Assembly (NCBI GenBank): GCA_049598145.1
Contig: JBMYNJ010000046.1
Span: 1-12,755 of the forward strand
Direction: 5' to 3'
Length of the DNA stretch: 12,755 nucleotides
Origin: WTJH01 sp049598145
GTDB lineage: Bacteria > Bacteroidota > Bacteroidia > Flavobacteriales > Flavobacteriaceae
The notes under the pieces are model-generated. The model made no database searches and was not told where the DNA came from. It saw nothing but the letters and a program-made list of their open reading frames with translations. Position numbers and translations under genes: made by a program. How positions within the stretch are numbered: position 1 is the stretch's first letter; every line of letters begins with the position of its first letter. Positions 5,876 through 12,755 of the stretch are shown here, one piece after another.

Positions 5876-8371
5876 TTATTGAACAACTGTATCGTCATTA
5901 ACATCCAAATCTGACACATCCTCCACCTCATCATCGTTTTTCATGACCTTGGCCACTGCAGCAATTTCGTCGTCACCCTTGATGTTGATCAGGCGTACAC
6001 CTTGTGTCGCCCGGCCCATGATCCGCAAATCACTGACCGCCATCCGGATGGCAACTCCGGATTTATTAATAATCATCAGATCGTCCTGATCCGTTACACT
6101 TTTTAGGGCCACCAGGGGGCCTGTTTTATCGGTAATAGTAATGGTTTTCACCCCTTTACCCCCGCGATTGGTGATACGGTAGTCGGCCAAATCGGATCGT
6201 TTTCCATAGCCTTTTTCAGAGACCACCAAGATATTGGCATCCATGTCGTTGACGGCTACCATACCAACAACTTCGTCTTGGGCATCGGCTAGCGTAATTC
6301 CTCGAACTCCGGAAGCCCCTCTTCCCATCGGGCGAGTTTTACTCTCCTCAAATCGGATGGCTTTTCCGGATTTGACGGCCAACATAATTTGGCTCTGCCC
6401 GGTCGTCAGTTTAGCTTCCAAGAGCTCATCGCCATCTTTAATGGTGATGGCATTAATTCCATTGGCTCGTGGACGGGAATATTGCTCCAAAGAAGTCTTT
6501 TTGACTTGCCCTTTTTTAGTGACCATAATCACATAATGGCTGTTGGTGTAATCGGCATCCTTGAGGTCTTTGGTGTTGATAAACGCCTGCACCTTGTCGT
6601 CCTGTTCAATGTTGATCAGATTCTGAATCGCTCGACCTTTTGAGGTACGCGAACCTTCCGGGATTTCATATACTCGCAACCAAAAACACTTCCCTTTTTG
6701 GGTAAAGAAGAGCATATACTGGTGATTGGTTCCCATAAAGAGATGCTCCAAGAAATCCTCGTTTCGGGTAGTAGAGGCTTTTTGTCCTACCCCTCCCCGA
6801 TTTTGAGTCTTGTATTCGTTTAGCGGGGTGCGCTTGATATAGCCTGCATGCGAAATGGTAACAACCACTTTTTCATCCGGAATCATGTCTTCCACACTGA
6901 AGTTTCCACCCGCATATTCGATAGTCGAACGTCGCTCGTCTCCGTATTTTTCCTTTATTTCCAGGAGTTCCTCTTTGATGATAGACATCCGACGCTCTTT
7001 GTGGGCCAGTATATCTTTCAGGTCGGCAATCGTCTTTTGCAACTCCTCGTATTCTGCTCGAAGTTTATCTTGCTCCAAGCCCGTGAGCTGTCGCAAACGC
7101 ATTTCCACAATGGCCTTGGCCTGGCGCTCGCTAAGCTCAAAAGTCTCCATCAGCTTGGCTCGGGCTTCCTCGGCATTAGCAGAAGCTCGAATTAGGGCGA
7201 TCACTTCGTCGATATTGTCGGAGGCAATGATCAGCCCTTCCAAAATGTGGGCGCGTTCCTCCGCTTTTTTAAGCTCAAATTCTGTTCGCCGAACCACTAC
7301 CTCATGGCGGTGTTCCACAAAATAGTGAATCATATCCTTGAGATTCAATAATTGCGGTCGGCCCTTAACCAGGGCGATATTATTGACGCTAAAGGAAGAC
7401 TGTAGTGCTGTGAATTTGTATAATTTATTCAGGACGATATTGGGAATAGCATCTCTTTTTAAGATATAGACTACTCGCATTCCCTTCCGATCCGATTCGT
7501 CTCGGATGTTACTAATCCCTTCTATTTTTTTATCGTTGACAAATTCCGCAGTTTTCCGAATCATTTCAGCTTTGTTGACTTGATATGGAATTTCGGTTAC
7601 GATAATACATTCTCGACCATTGACTTCCTCGATTGTGGCTTTGGCTCGCAGTACGATACGTCCGCGGCCGGTATGGAAAGCATCGCGCACGCCATCATAT
7701 CCATAAATGGTTCCTCCCGTCGGAAAATCAGGGGCTTTAATCGTTTGCATCAATTCGTCTATATCGATGTCAGGATTATCGATATAAGAAACGGTACCAT
7801 CGACCACTTCAGTGAGATTGTGCGGGGGCATATTGGTTGCCATTCCCACGGCAATCCCAGAAGCACCATTCACTAACAGGTTGGGAACCCTTGTGGGCAG
7901 TACGGTAGGCTCTTTAAGGGTATCGTCGAAATTGAGTTGGTGATCGACGGTGTCTTTTTCAATATCGGCCATCAGGTCTTCGGAGATCTTCTGCATCCGA
8001 GCTTCGGTATATCGCATGGCTGCCGGGCTGTCGCCATCAATAGAGCCATAGTTTCCTTGCCCATCGACCAATAAATAGCGTAAACTCCACTCCTGTGCCA
8101 TCCGCACCATGGTGTCGTAGACCGAACTATCTCCATGGGGATGATATTTTCCTAAAACTTCCCCCACAATACGGGCCGATTTCTTATAAGCCGAATTGGA
8201 ACGAATCCCCAATTCGTGCATGCCGAATAATACCCGGCGATGAACGGGTTTCAGTCCATCACGAACATCAGGTAATGCACGTGACACAATGACAGACATT
8301 GAATAATCAATGTAAGCTGATTTCATTTCATCCTCAATGTTGATTGGGATGAGCTTTTCGCCTTCTACCAT
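5876..8371 (-). CDS. gyrA: DNA gyrase subunit A
   Basis: This is the breakage-reunion subunit of the type II topoisomerase that introduces negative supercoils, working as A2B2 with GyrB. The length of 831 residues is usual for the phylum. The winged-helix region holds KYHPHGDSSVYDTMVRMAQ (75-93) and AAMRYTEARM with catalytic Tyr121. Ser82 and Asp86 occupy the positions of E. coli Ser83 and Asp87, so the main quinolone-resistance positions carry the sensitive residues. A coiled-coil segment (about 365-480) precedes the C-terminal beta-pinwheel, which has a GyrA-box-like QNRGGVG and a later NRGGKGV motif. An acidic tail (Asp/Glu-rich, last 20 residues) ends the protein. The start MVEGEKLIPINIEDEMK matches the family. 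gyrA is divergent from clpC and is followed by the TPR gene. Confidence 0.98.
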   Translation of the reverse strand: MVEGEKLIPINIEDEMKSAYIDYSMSVIVSRALPDVRDGLKPVHRRVLFGMHELGIRSNSAYKKSARIVGEVLGKYHPHGDSSVYDTMVRMAQEWSLRYLLVDGQGNYGSIDGDSPAAMRYTEARMQKISEDLMADIEKDTVDHQLNFDDTLKEPTVLPTRVPNLLVNGASGIAVGMATNMPPHNLTEVVDGTVSYIDNPDIDIDELMQTIKAPDFPTGGTIYGYDGVRDAFHTGRGRIVLRAKATIEEVNGRECIIVTEIPYQVNKAEMIRKTAEFVNDKKIEGISNIRDESDRKGMRVVYILKRDAIPNIVLNKLYKFTALQSSFSVNNIALVKGRPQLLNLKDMIHYFVEHRHEVVVRRTEFELKKAEERAHILEGLIIASDNIDEVIALIRASANAEEARAKLMETFELSERQAKAIVEMRLRQLTGLEQDKLRAEYEELQKTIADLKDILAHKERRMSIIKEELLEIKEKYGDERRSTIEYAGGNFSVEDMIPDEKVVVTISHAGYIKRTPLNEYKTQNRGGVGQKASTTRNEDFLEHLFMGTNHQYMLFFTQKGKCFWLRVYEIPEGSRTSKGRAIQNLINIEQDDKVQAFINTKDLKDADYTNSHYVIMVTKKGQVKKTSLEQYSRPRANGINAITIKDGDELLEAKLTTGQSQIMLAVKSGKAIRFEESKTRPMGRGASGVRGITLADAQDEVVGMVAVNDMDANILVVSEKGYGKRSDLADYRITNRGGKGVKTITITDKTGPLVALKSVTDQDDLMIINKSGVAIRMAVSDLRIMGRATQGVRLINIKGDDEIAAVAKVMKNDDEVEDVSDLDVNDDTVVQ

Positions 8372-8598
8372 AGATATGCTTGAGTTGTTTGCTAATCGCT
8401 AAAATAGCTAAACACAAGGATAGAGAATCTTAGGAGACTAATTTTTTTGGACATTTTATCAACAAAAAAATCTGCAATTTCGAATGTATTTTTTTGCTAA
8501 AAGAGTTTCTTTTTTGGCATTTTTTTTGTCAATTAGCTCTAAAGCTTAAGAATGGAATACTTTTTGTTCTTAAAGTCTGTGAACTTATTTAGACGTGT
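8372..8598. promoter_or_regulatory. Divergent gyrA/clpC intergenic region
   Basis: These 227 AT-rich bases must hold promoters for both genes. For clpC the nearest candidate is TACTTTTTG (8558-8566), one base longer than TAnnTTTG; the closest TTG upstream is 29 bases away, too far. For gyrA, TATCCTTG on the minus strand (8422-8415) has one mismatch and no TTG at the usual spacing. Runs of T (8443-8449, 8519-8527) may bend the DNA. I found no CIRCE-type inverted repeat that would point to HrcA control of clpC. Confidence 0.4.
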
Positions 8599-11142
8599 AT
8601 GGATGATAATTTTTCTCCTAGAGTAAAGGAAGTGATTTCCAACAGTAAAGAGGAGGCGCTCCGACTGGGCCACAACTTTATTGGTACGGAGCACCTAGTT
8701 CTGGGAATTTTGAGAGACGGAGGCGGAAAAGCGATTCACATCTTAAAATCGATTGACATTGATCTTGAAGATCTTCGAAGAAGAGTCGAGATCTTAAACC
8801 CTGCTGTAGCCGAAAACGCTTTAGCCTTAAATGATAAACGAAACTTACACTTGACCCGTCAAGCTGAAAGAGCCTTAAAAACTACTTTTTTAGAGGCTAA
8901 ACTCTTTCAGAGCGAATTGATTAATACTGCACATCTCTTGTTGTGTATTTTGCGAAATGAGAACGATCCTACGACTAAATTACTTTCCAAACTAGAAATC
9001 AATTACGATTCTGTAAAAGAACAATTTAAATTGATGTTGGCCAGCGAATCCGATTACGACGATTTGCCGTCGGCCGCTTCTTTCCCCGAAGAAAAAGACG
9101 GGGATGAGGGAGAAGAAAAAGAAAACCCATTTGCGTCTTCATCGACTGAACAACGCTCCTCCAAAAAAACCAAAACACCTGTTTTAGATAATTTCGGACG
9201 GGACATTACTGCTCTGGCCGAAGAAGATAAATTGGACCCAGTAGTGGGACGAGAAAAGGAGATTGAACGCGTCTCTCAGATTCTCAGCCGACGCAAAAAG
9301 AACAATCCCATGCTCATTGGAGAACCTGGAGTGGGAAAATCTGCAATTGCAGAAGGATTGGCTTTACGCATTGTTAAGAAAAAAGTTTCCCGAGTACTCT
9401 ACGGGAAACGTGTGATTAGTTTAGACTTAGCAAGTCTTGTAGCTGGGACTAAATATCGAGGCCAATTCGAAGAGCGGATGAAAGCCGTGATGAACGAACT
9501 CGAAAAGAATCGAAATATCATCCTCTTTATCGATGAGATCCATACCATCGTCGGAGCCGGAGGGGCCACTGGAAGTCTTGATGCCTCTAATATGTTTAAA
9601 CCCGCCTTAGCCCGTGGAGAAATTCAATGTATAGGAGCGACAACTTTGGACGAATACCGCCAAAATATTGAAAAAGACGGAGCGTTAGAACGTCGTTTCC
9701 AAAAGGTGTTAATCGAAGAAACCTCTCCCGAAGAAACACTAGAAATTCTTCAAAATATTAAGGAACGATACGAAAACCACCACAATGTAGCCTACAGCGA
9801 TAAAGCCTTGCAGGCTTGTGTGGACCTCACTCATCGGTATATGTCGGATCGTTTCCTCCCAGATAAAGCCATCGATGCGCTAGACGAAGCCGGTTCACGG
9901 GTACATATCAACAATATGAGTGTCCCACAAGAAGTCATAGACTTGGAGAAACGTTTAGACGAAGTACGTCTCCTGAAAAATTCGGTCGTTAAAAAGCAGA
10001 AATATGAAGAAGCAGCCAAACTCCGAGACGACGAAAAACGCGTGGAGCGTTCCTTATTAGATGCCCAAGAGCGCTGGCACGAATCCGCCAAGTTGAACCG
10101 AGTAAAAGTAACCGAAGAACACATTGCCGATGTAGTTTCCATGATGACCAATATTCCAGTGAATAAAATTGTTCAATCGGAGCGTAACAAATTGGCAAAA
10201 CTCACGGAGATCATCGGAAATAAGGTTATTGGACAAAAAGAAGCCGTAGAAAAGGTGGTTAAAGCTATACAGCGCAATAGAGCTGGGCTAAAAGACCCTG
10301 AAAAACCTATCGGATCTTTTATATTCTTAGGACAAACCGGTGTCGGGAAAACCCAACTGGCCAAAATTCTGGCCTCTGAAATTTTTGATTCTGAGGAAAA
10401 TCTTATCCGGATTGATATGAGTGAATACATGGAAAAATTTGCCATTTCACGGCTCATTGGGGCACCTCCGGGTTATGTGGGTTATGAAGAAGGAGGCCAA
10501 TTAAGCGAAAAAGTTCGCCGCCGACCCTATTCAGTAATCCTTCTGGATGAAGTCGAAAAAGCACATCCGGATGTGTTCAATATGCTCTTGCAAGTCTTAG
10601 ACGACGGGTTTTTAACCGACAGTTTAGGCCGGAAGGTGAATTTTCAAAACACCATTATCATCATGACTTCCAACATCGGTGCTCGAAAACTCAAAGACTT
10701 TGGTACTGGAGTTGGCTTTGAAACCACCGCTCAAAAATCGCAGTCCCATGACATTGAAAAAGGGATTATCGATCAGGAATTAAAGAAAACCTTTACACCT
10801 GAATTCTTAAACCGAGTAGACGACATTGTCATCTTTAACCCCCTTGAAGCTTCAGACATCCGCAAAATTGTGGACATCGAAATCAAGCGCCTCATTCAAC
10901 GAATTGAAAAATTAGGTTACCTAGTTGAAATCAGTGACGCCGCTCGTAAATTCATAGCAGACAAAGGTTTTGATCCCAAATATGGTGCCCGACCACTCAA
11001 TCGAGCGATTCAGAAATATGTGGAAGACCTGCTTGCCGAACAGGTAGTTTCCGACCAGATTAAAGAGGGCGACCAACTACTAATCGATCATCCGGAAAAA
11101 ACGGAAAAATTGGCTTGCTCTATAGTTTCTGAAAAAGTCTAA
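8599..11142 (+). CDS. clpC: ATP-dependent Clp protease ATP-binding subunit, ClpC type
   Basis: This hexameric AAA+ unfoldase feeds proteins to the ClpP peptidase. The 847 residues hold two Clp N-terminal repeats (about 4-65 and 80-145), an acidic, Ser-rich linker (about 150-195), the first AAA module (Walker A GEPGVGKS 241-248, pore loop KYRGQF 285-290, Walker B ILFIDE 308-313), the middle domain with a UVR motif (KYEEAAKLRDDEKRVERSL, 468-486), and the second AAA module (Walker A GQTGVGKT 578-585, pore loop GYVGYEEGG 625-633, Walker B VILLDE 646-651, sensor-2 GARPL 796-800). VGF at 705-707 is the ClpP-docking loop of ClpC/ClpA-type proteins, which argues for a protease partner and against a ClpB-type disaggregase; the short middle domain agrees. 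The start MDDNFSPRVK is the family's usual one. No clpP is in the window. Confidence 0.97.
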   Translation: MDDNFSPRVKEVISNSKEEALRLGHNFIGTEHLVLGILRDGGGKAIHILKSIDIDLEDLRRRVEILNPAVAENALALNDKRNLHLTRQAERALKTTFLEAKLFQSELINTAHLLLCILRNENDPTTKLLSKLEINYDSVKEQFKLMLASESDYDDLPSAASFPEEKDGDEGEEKENPFASSSTEQRSSKKTKTPVLDNFGRDITALAEEDKLDPVVGREKEIERVSQILSRRKKNNPMLIGEPGVGKSAIAEGLALRIVKKKVSRVLYGKRVISLDLASLVAGTKYRGQFEERMKAVMNELEKNRNIILFIDEIHTIVGAGGATGSLDASNMFKPALARGEIQCIGATTLDEYRQNIEKDGALERRFQKVLIEETSPEETLEILQNIKERYENHHNVAYSDKALQACVDLTHRYMSDRFLPDKAIDALDEAGSRVHINNMSVPQEVIDLEKRLDEVRLLKNSVVKKQKYEEAAKLRDDEKRVERSLLDAQERWHESAKLNRVKVTEEHIADVVSMMTNIPVNKIVQSERNKLAKLTEIIGNKVIGQKEAVEKVVKAIQRNRAGLKDPEKPIGSFIFLGQTGVGKTQLAKILASEIFDSEENLIRIDMSEYMEKFAISRLIGAPPGYVGYEEGGQLSEKVRRRPYSVILLDEVEKAHPDVFNMLLQVLDDGFLTDSLGRKVNFQNTIIIMTSNIGARKLKDFGTGVGFETTAQKSQSHDIEKGIIDQELKKTFTPEFLNRVDDIVIFNPLEASDIRKIVDIEIKRLIQRIEKLGYLVEISDAARKFIADKGFDPKYGARPLNRAIQKYVEDLLAEQVVSDQIKEGDQLLIDHPEKTEKLACSIVSEKV

Positions 11143-11161
11143 TGAACATATCCTTTCATTT

Positions 11162-11190
11162 AAATCCACCCGAAGGTGGATTTTTTTTTT
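11162..11190 (+). terminator. Rho-independent terminator of clpC
   Basis: AAATCCACC (11162-11170) pairs with GGTGGATTT (11175-11183) around a CGAA loop, followed by T to 11190. It begins about 20 bases after the clpC stop. The complementary strand would carry a stable TTCG loop, but there is no minus-strand gene here to use it. Confidence 0.95.
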
Positions 11191-11249
11191 GATTCCCATT
11201 CAGGAGTAACTTAAATGAATAAAAAAAAGGAACGTGCGTTCAAAAGTTA

Positions 11250-11327
11250 GGCTCGCAAAATATAATACCTTTGCGCAGTTGAAAAGAAACCACATTTGTT
11301 TAGTAAGCAAGTGAGAAACCAACACGC
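11250..11327 (+). promoter_or_regulatory. Promoter and leader of thrA
   Basis: TACCTTTG at 11266-11273 is a full match to the TAnnTTTG box. The -33 region is poor: GTTAGG about 16-20 bases upstream, lacking TTG. A start near 11280 would leave a leader of roughly 48 bases. The leader has no obvious Thr/Ile-rich leader peptide and no strong attenuator hairpin. Confidence 0.55.
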
Positions 11328-12755
11328 ATGAAAGTATTGAAATTCGGTGGGACTTCTGTAGGAACTCCAGAAAGCATTGCAAAACTCATTAAAATCATCA
11401 CTCAAGAAAACTACCCGGCCGTTATGGTTAGTTCTGCTGTGGGTGGAGTCACCAATACACTTCAACAAGCCATAGAAAATGCTCGGCTACAAAAAGAAAA
11501 TTATCACGAGCAGTTGCAATTGATTGAGCAACTCCATATGGACATCATTCAAGCTCATATCCCGATTGAAAAACAAAGCAAGTCGATCAGTTTTTTAAAA
11601 AGTCAACTCAACAGCCTTGAAGAACTCTTGGGTGCAGTTTTTTTAATCCAGGAATCCAGTGACAAAACCATTGCCACAATTCTCAGCTTTGGAGAACTTA
11701 TAGCTGTCCAGTTGCTGGAAGATATCTTGACACATCACCAGATTCCCGTGCAGCTCTTGGATTCCGATGCCCTGGTGGTCACCTACACCAAAATCGGAAA
11801 AAATTATGTGGACTTCGATATCACCGAAAAAAATATCAAGGCTCAAATCAAAGACGAAACCAAACTGTATCTCGTACCCGGATTTATTTCTAAAGATCGC
11901 AATGGAGAACAAACTACCTTGGGACGAGGTGGTTCCGACTATACAGCTGCATTAATTGCTTACAGTCTTAACAGCGAAGCCTTAGAAATTTGGACTGATG
12001 TAAGTGGTATGTACACGGCTCACCCCAAATTGGTACAACAAGCCAAACCCATCCCCCAGTTGAGTTATCATGAGGCAATGGAATTGTCTCACTTTGGAGC
12101 TAAGGTAATCTTCCCCCCCACCTTACAACCCCTCGTGGAAAAAAATATTCCACTCTACATTAAAAACACCTTTGATCCTAAAGCTCCGGGAACCTTGATC
12201 AATGGATCCAAAGACCGACTCGAATCAACGATTGTTCAAGGGATCAGCCATATCGATGAAGTTTCCTTACTCACCCTTGAAGGGAGTGGAATGATCGGTA
12301 TTCCCGGCTTTTCCAAACGTTTATTTGAGGCCCTTTCTGCCGAAAAAATCAATGTGATTATGATCACTCAAGCCTCCTCGGAACATTCTATTTGTTTGGG
12401 AATTCGAACAGAAGAAGCCTCGCATGCCAAGGAAGTTATCGACGAAGCATTTCAGTTTGAGATCAACGTACACAAAGTATCTCCCGCTCGAGTTGAAAAC
12501 GATATGGTAAATATAGCCGTGGTTGGAGAAGGCATGCGAAACCATCAGGGAATTAGCGGAAAGCTCTTTAGCAATCTAGGAGCCAATAATATCAATATTC
12601 GAGCGATTGCTCAAGGAGCATCCGAGCGCAATATTTCCATTATAATCGATGCCCACAATGTTAAGAAGGCGCTTAATACTCTACATGAAAGTTTCTTTGA
12701 AGCCCAAGTCAAAGAACTCAATCTGTTTATTACAGGAGTTGGAAATGTGGGAGGT
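11328..12755 (+). CDS. thrA: Bifunctional aspartokinase / homoserine dehydrogenase (3' end outside the window)
   Basis: The frame is open from ATG at 11328 through all 476 codons to the window edge. The aspartokinase part catalyses the first step from aspartate toward threonine, methionine and lysine: KFGGTSVG (residues 5-12) near the N-terminus and GRGGSDYTAA near 203-212 are kinase motifs, and WTDVSGMYTAHP follows. Two ACT-like regulatory regions come next (about 305-460; LTLEGSGMIGIPGF and VNIAVVGEGM open them), the usual site of feedback by an amino acid such as threonine. The last residues, FITGVGNVGG, are the dinucleotide-binding motif of homoserine dehydrogenase, which shows that the gene is the fused thrA type, unlike a stand-alone lysC. 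thrB and thrC would be expected downstream, but cannot be seen. The preceding promoter and terminator make it the first gene of its unit. Confidence 0.95.
   Translation, partial: MKVLKFGGTSVGTPESIAKLIKIITQENYPAVMVSSAVGGVTNTLQQAIENARLQKENYHEQLQLIEQLHMDIIQAHIPIEKQSKSISFLKSQLNSLEELLGAVFLIQESSDKTIATILSFGELIAVQLLEDILTHHQIPVQLLDSDALVVTYTKIGKNYVDFDITEKNIKAQIKDETKLYLVPGFISKDRNGEQTTLGRGGSDYTAALIAYSLNSEALEIWTDVSGMYTAHPKLVQQAKPIPQLSYHEAMELSHFGAKVIFPPTLQPLVEKNIPLYIKNTFDPKAPGTLINGSKDRLESTIVQGISHIDEVSLLTLEGSGMIGIPGFSKRLFEALSAEKINVIMITQASSEHSICLGIRTEEASHAKEVIDEAFQFEINVHKVSPARVENDMVNIAVVGEGMRNHQGISGKLFSNLGANNINIRAIAQGASERNISIIIDAHNVKKALNTLHESFFEAQVKELNLFITGVGNVGG

Noticed and set aside
6855..7325. 156-codon plus-strand open frame
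   Set aside because: It is wholly antisense to gyrA, Ser/Arg-rich with low complexity, with no motif and no promoter.
11274..11327. thr operon attenuator in the thrA leader
   Set aside because: The leader has only a weak imperfect stem (CACATTTG / CAAGTG), no T run and no Thr/Ile codon cluster.
1..12755. CRISPR array, prophage, transposase or defence island
   Set aside because: No regularly spaced repeats, integrase, transposase, nuclease or restriction genes are visible; everything from 1453 on is tRNA or housekeeping.

Overview
The window looks like a chromosomal segment of a flavobacterium or close relative (phylum Bacteroidota). The evidence is Bacteroidota-type promoter boxes (TTG, about 20 bases, then TAnnTTTG), few Shine-Dalgarno sites, the divergent clpC / gyrA-TPR arrangement that I recall from Flavobacteriaceae, and a bifunctional aspartokinase-homoserine dehydrogenase gene. 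No species can be named from the sequence alone.

Layout. Bases 1-1183 are an AT-rich accessory patch read on the minus strand. It holds a lipoprotein gene of the DUF5694 / TraB-TIKI-like kind and the first codons of a second small membrane-protein gene. Both are set out like integron gene cassettes: a GTTAGCC core just before the lipoprotein gene, a matching GGCTAAC inverse core just after its stop, then a 132-bp hairpin-forming site ending in a new core (GTTATGC), and then the next gene. A shorter hairpin of similar plan lies on the other side of the first core (1184-1233). Bases 1404-1671 hold a minus-strand tRNA-Ser(GCU) / tRNA-Arg(UCU) unit with a good promoter and a terminator. From 1676 on the sequence is richer in G+C and looks like core genome.

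Core part. A 7TM-HD cyclic-di-AMP phosphodiesterase gene (pgpH type, minus) is divergent from a signal-peptide-less SH3 / NlpC-P60 peptidase gene (plus, TTG start). The latter converges on a secreted TPR-protein gene, with a perfect hairpin terminator between them that can serve both strands. The TPR gene follows gyrA closely and is probably co-transcribed with it. gyrA is divergent from clpC (AAA+ unfoldase with a ClpP-docking VGF loop). A strong terminator ends clpC, and a promoter then leads into thrA, whose kinase and regulatory parts are complete but which leaves the window at the start of the homoserine dehydrogenase domain.

The core genes are housekeeping: DNA supercoiling, protein quality control, second-messenger turnover, cell-wall peptide hydrolysis and threonine/methionine-family biosynthesis. 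The part that deserves attention is the left end: an apparent attC-like cassette array with no integrase in view, set just downstream of tRNA genes.
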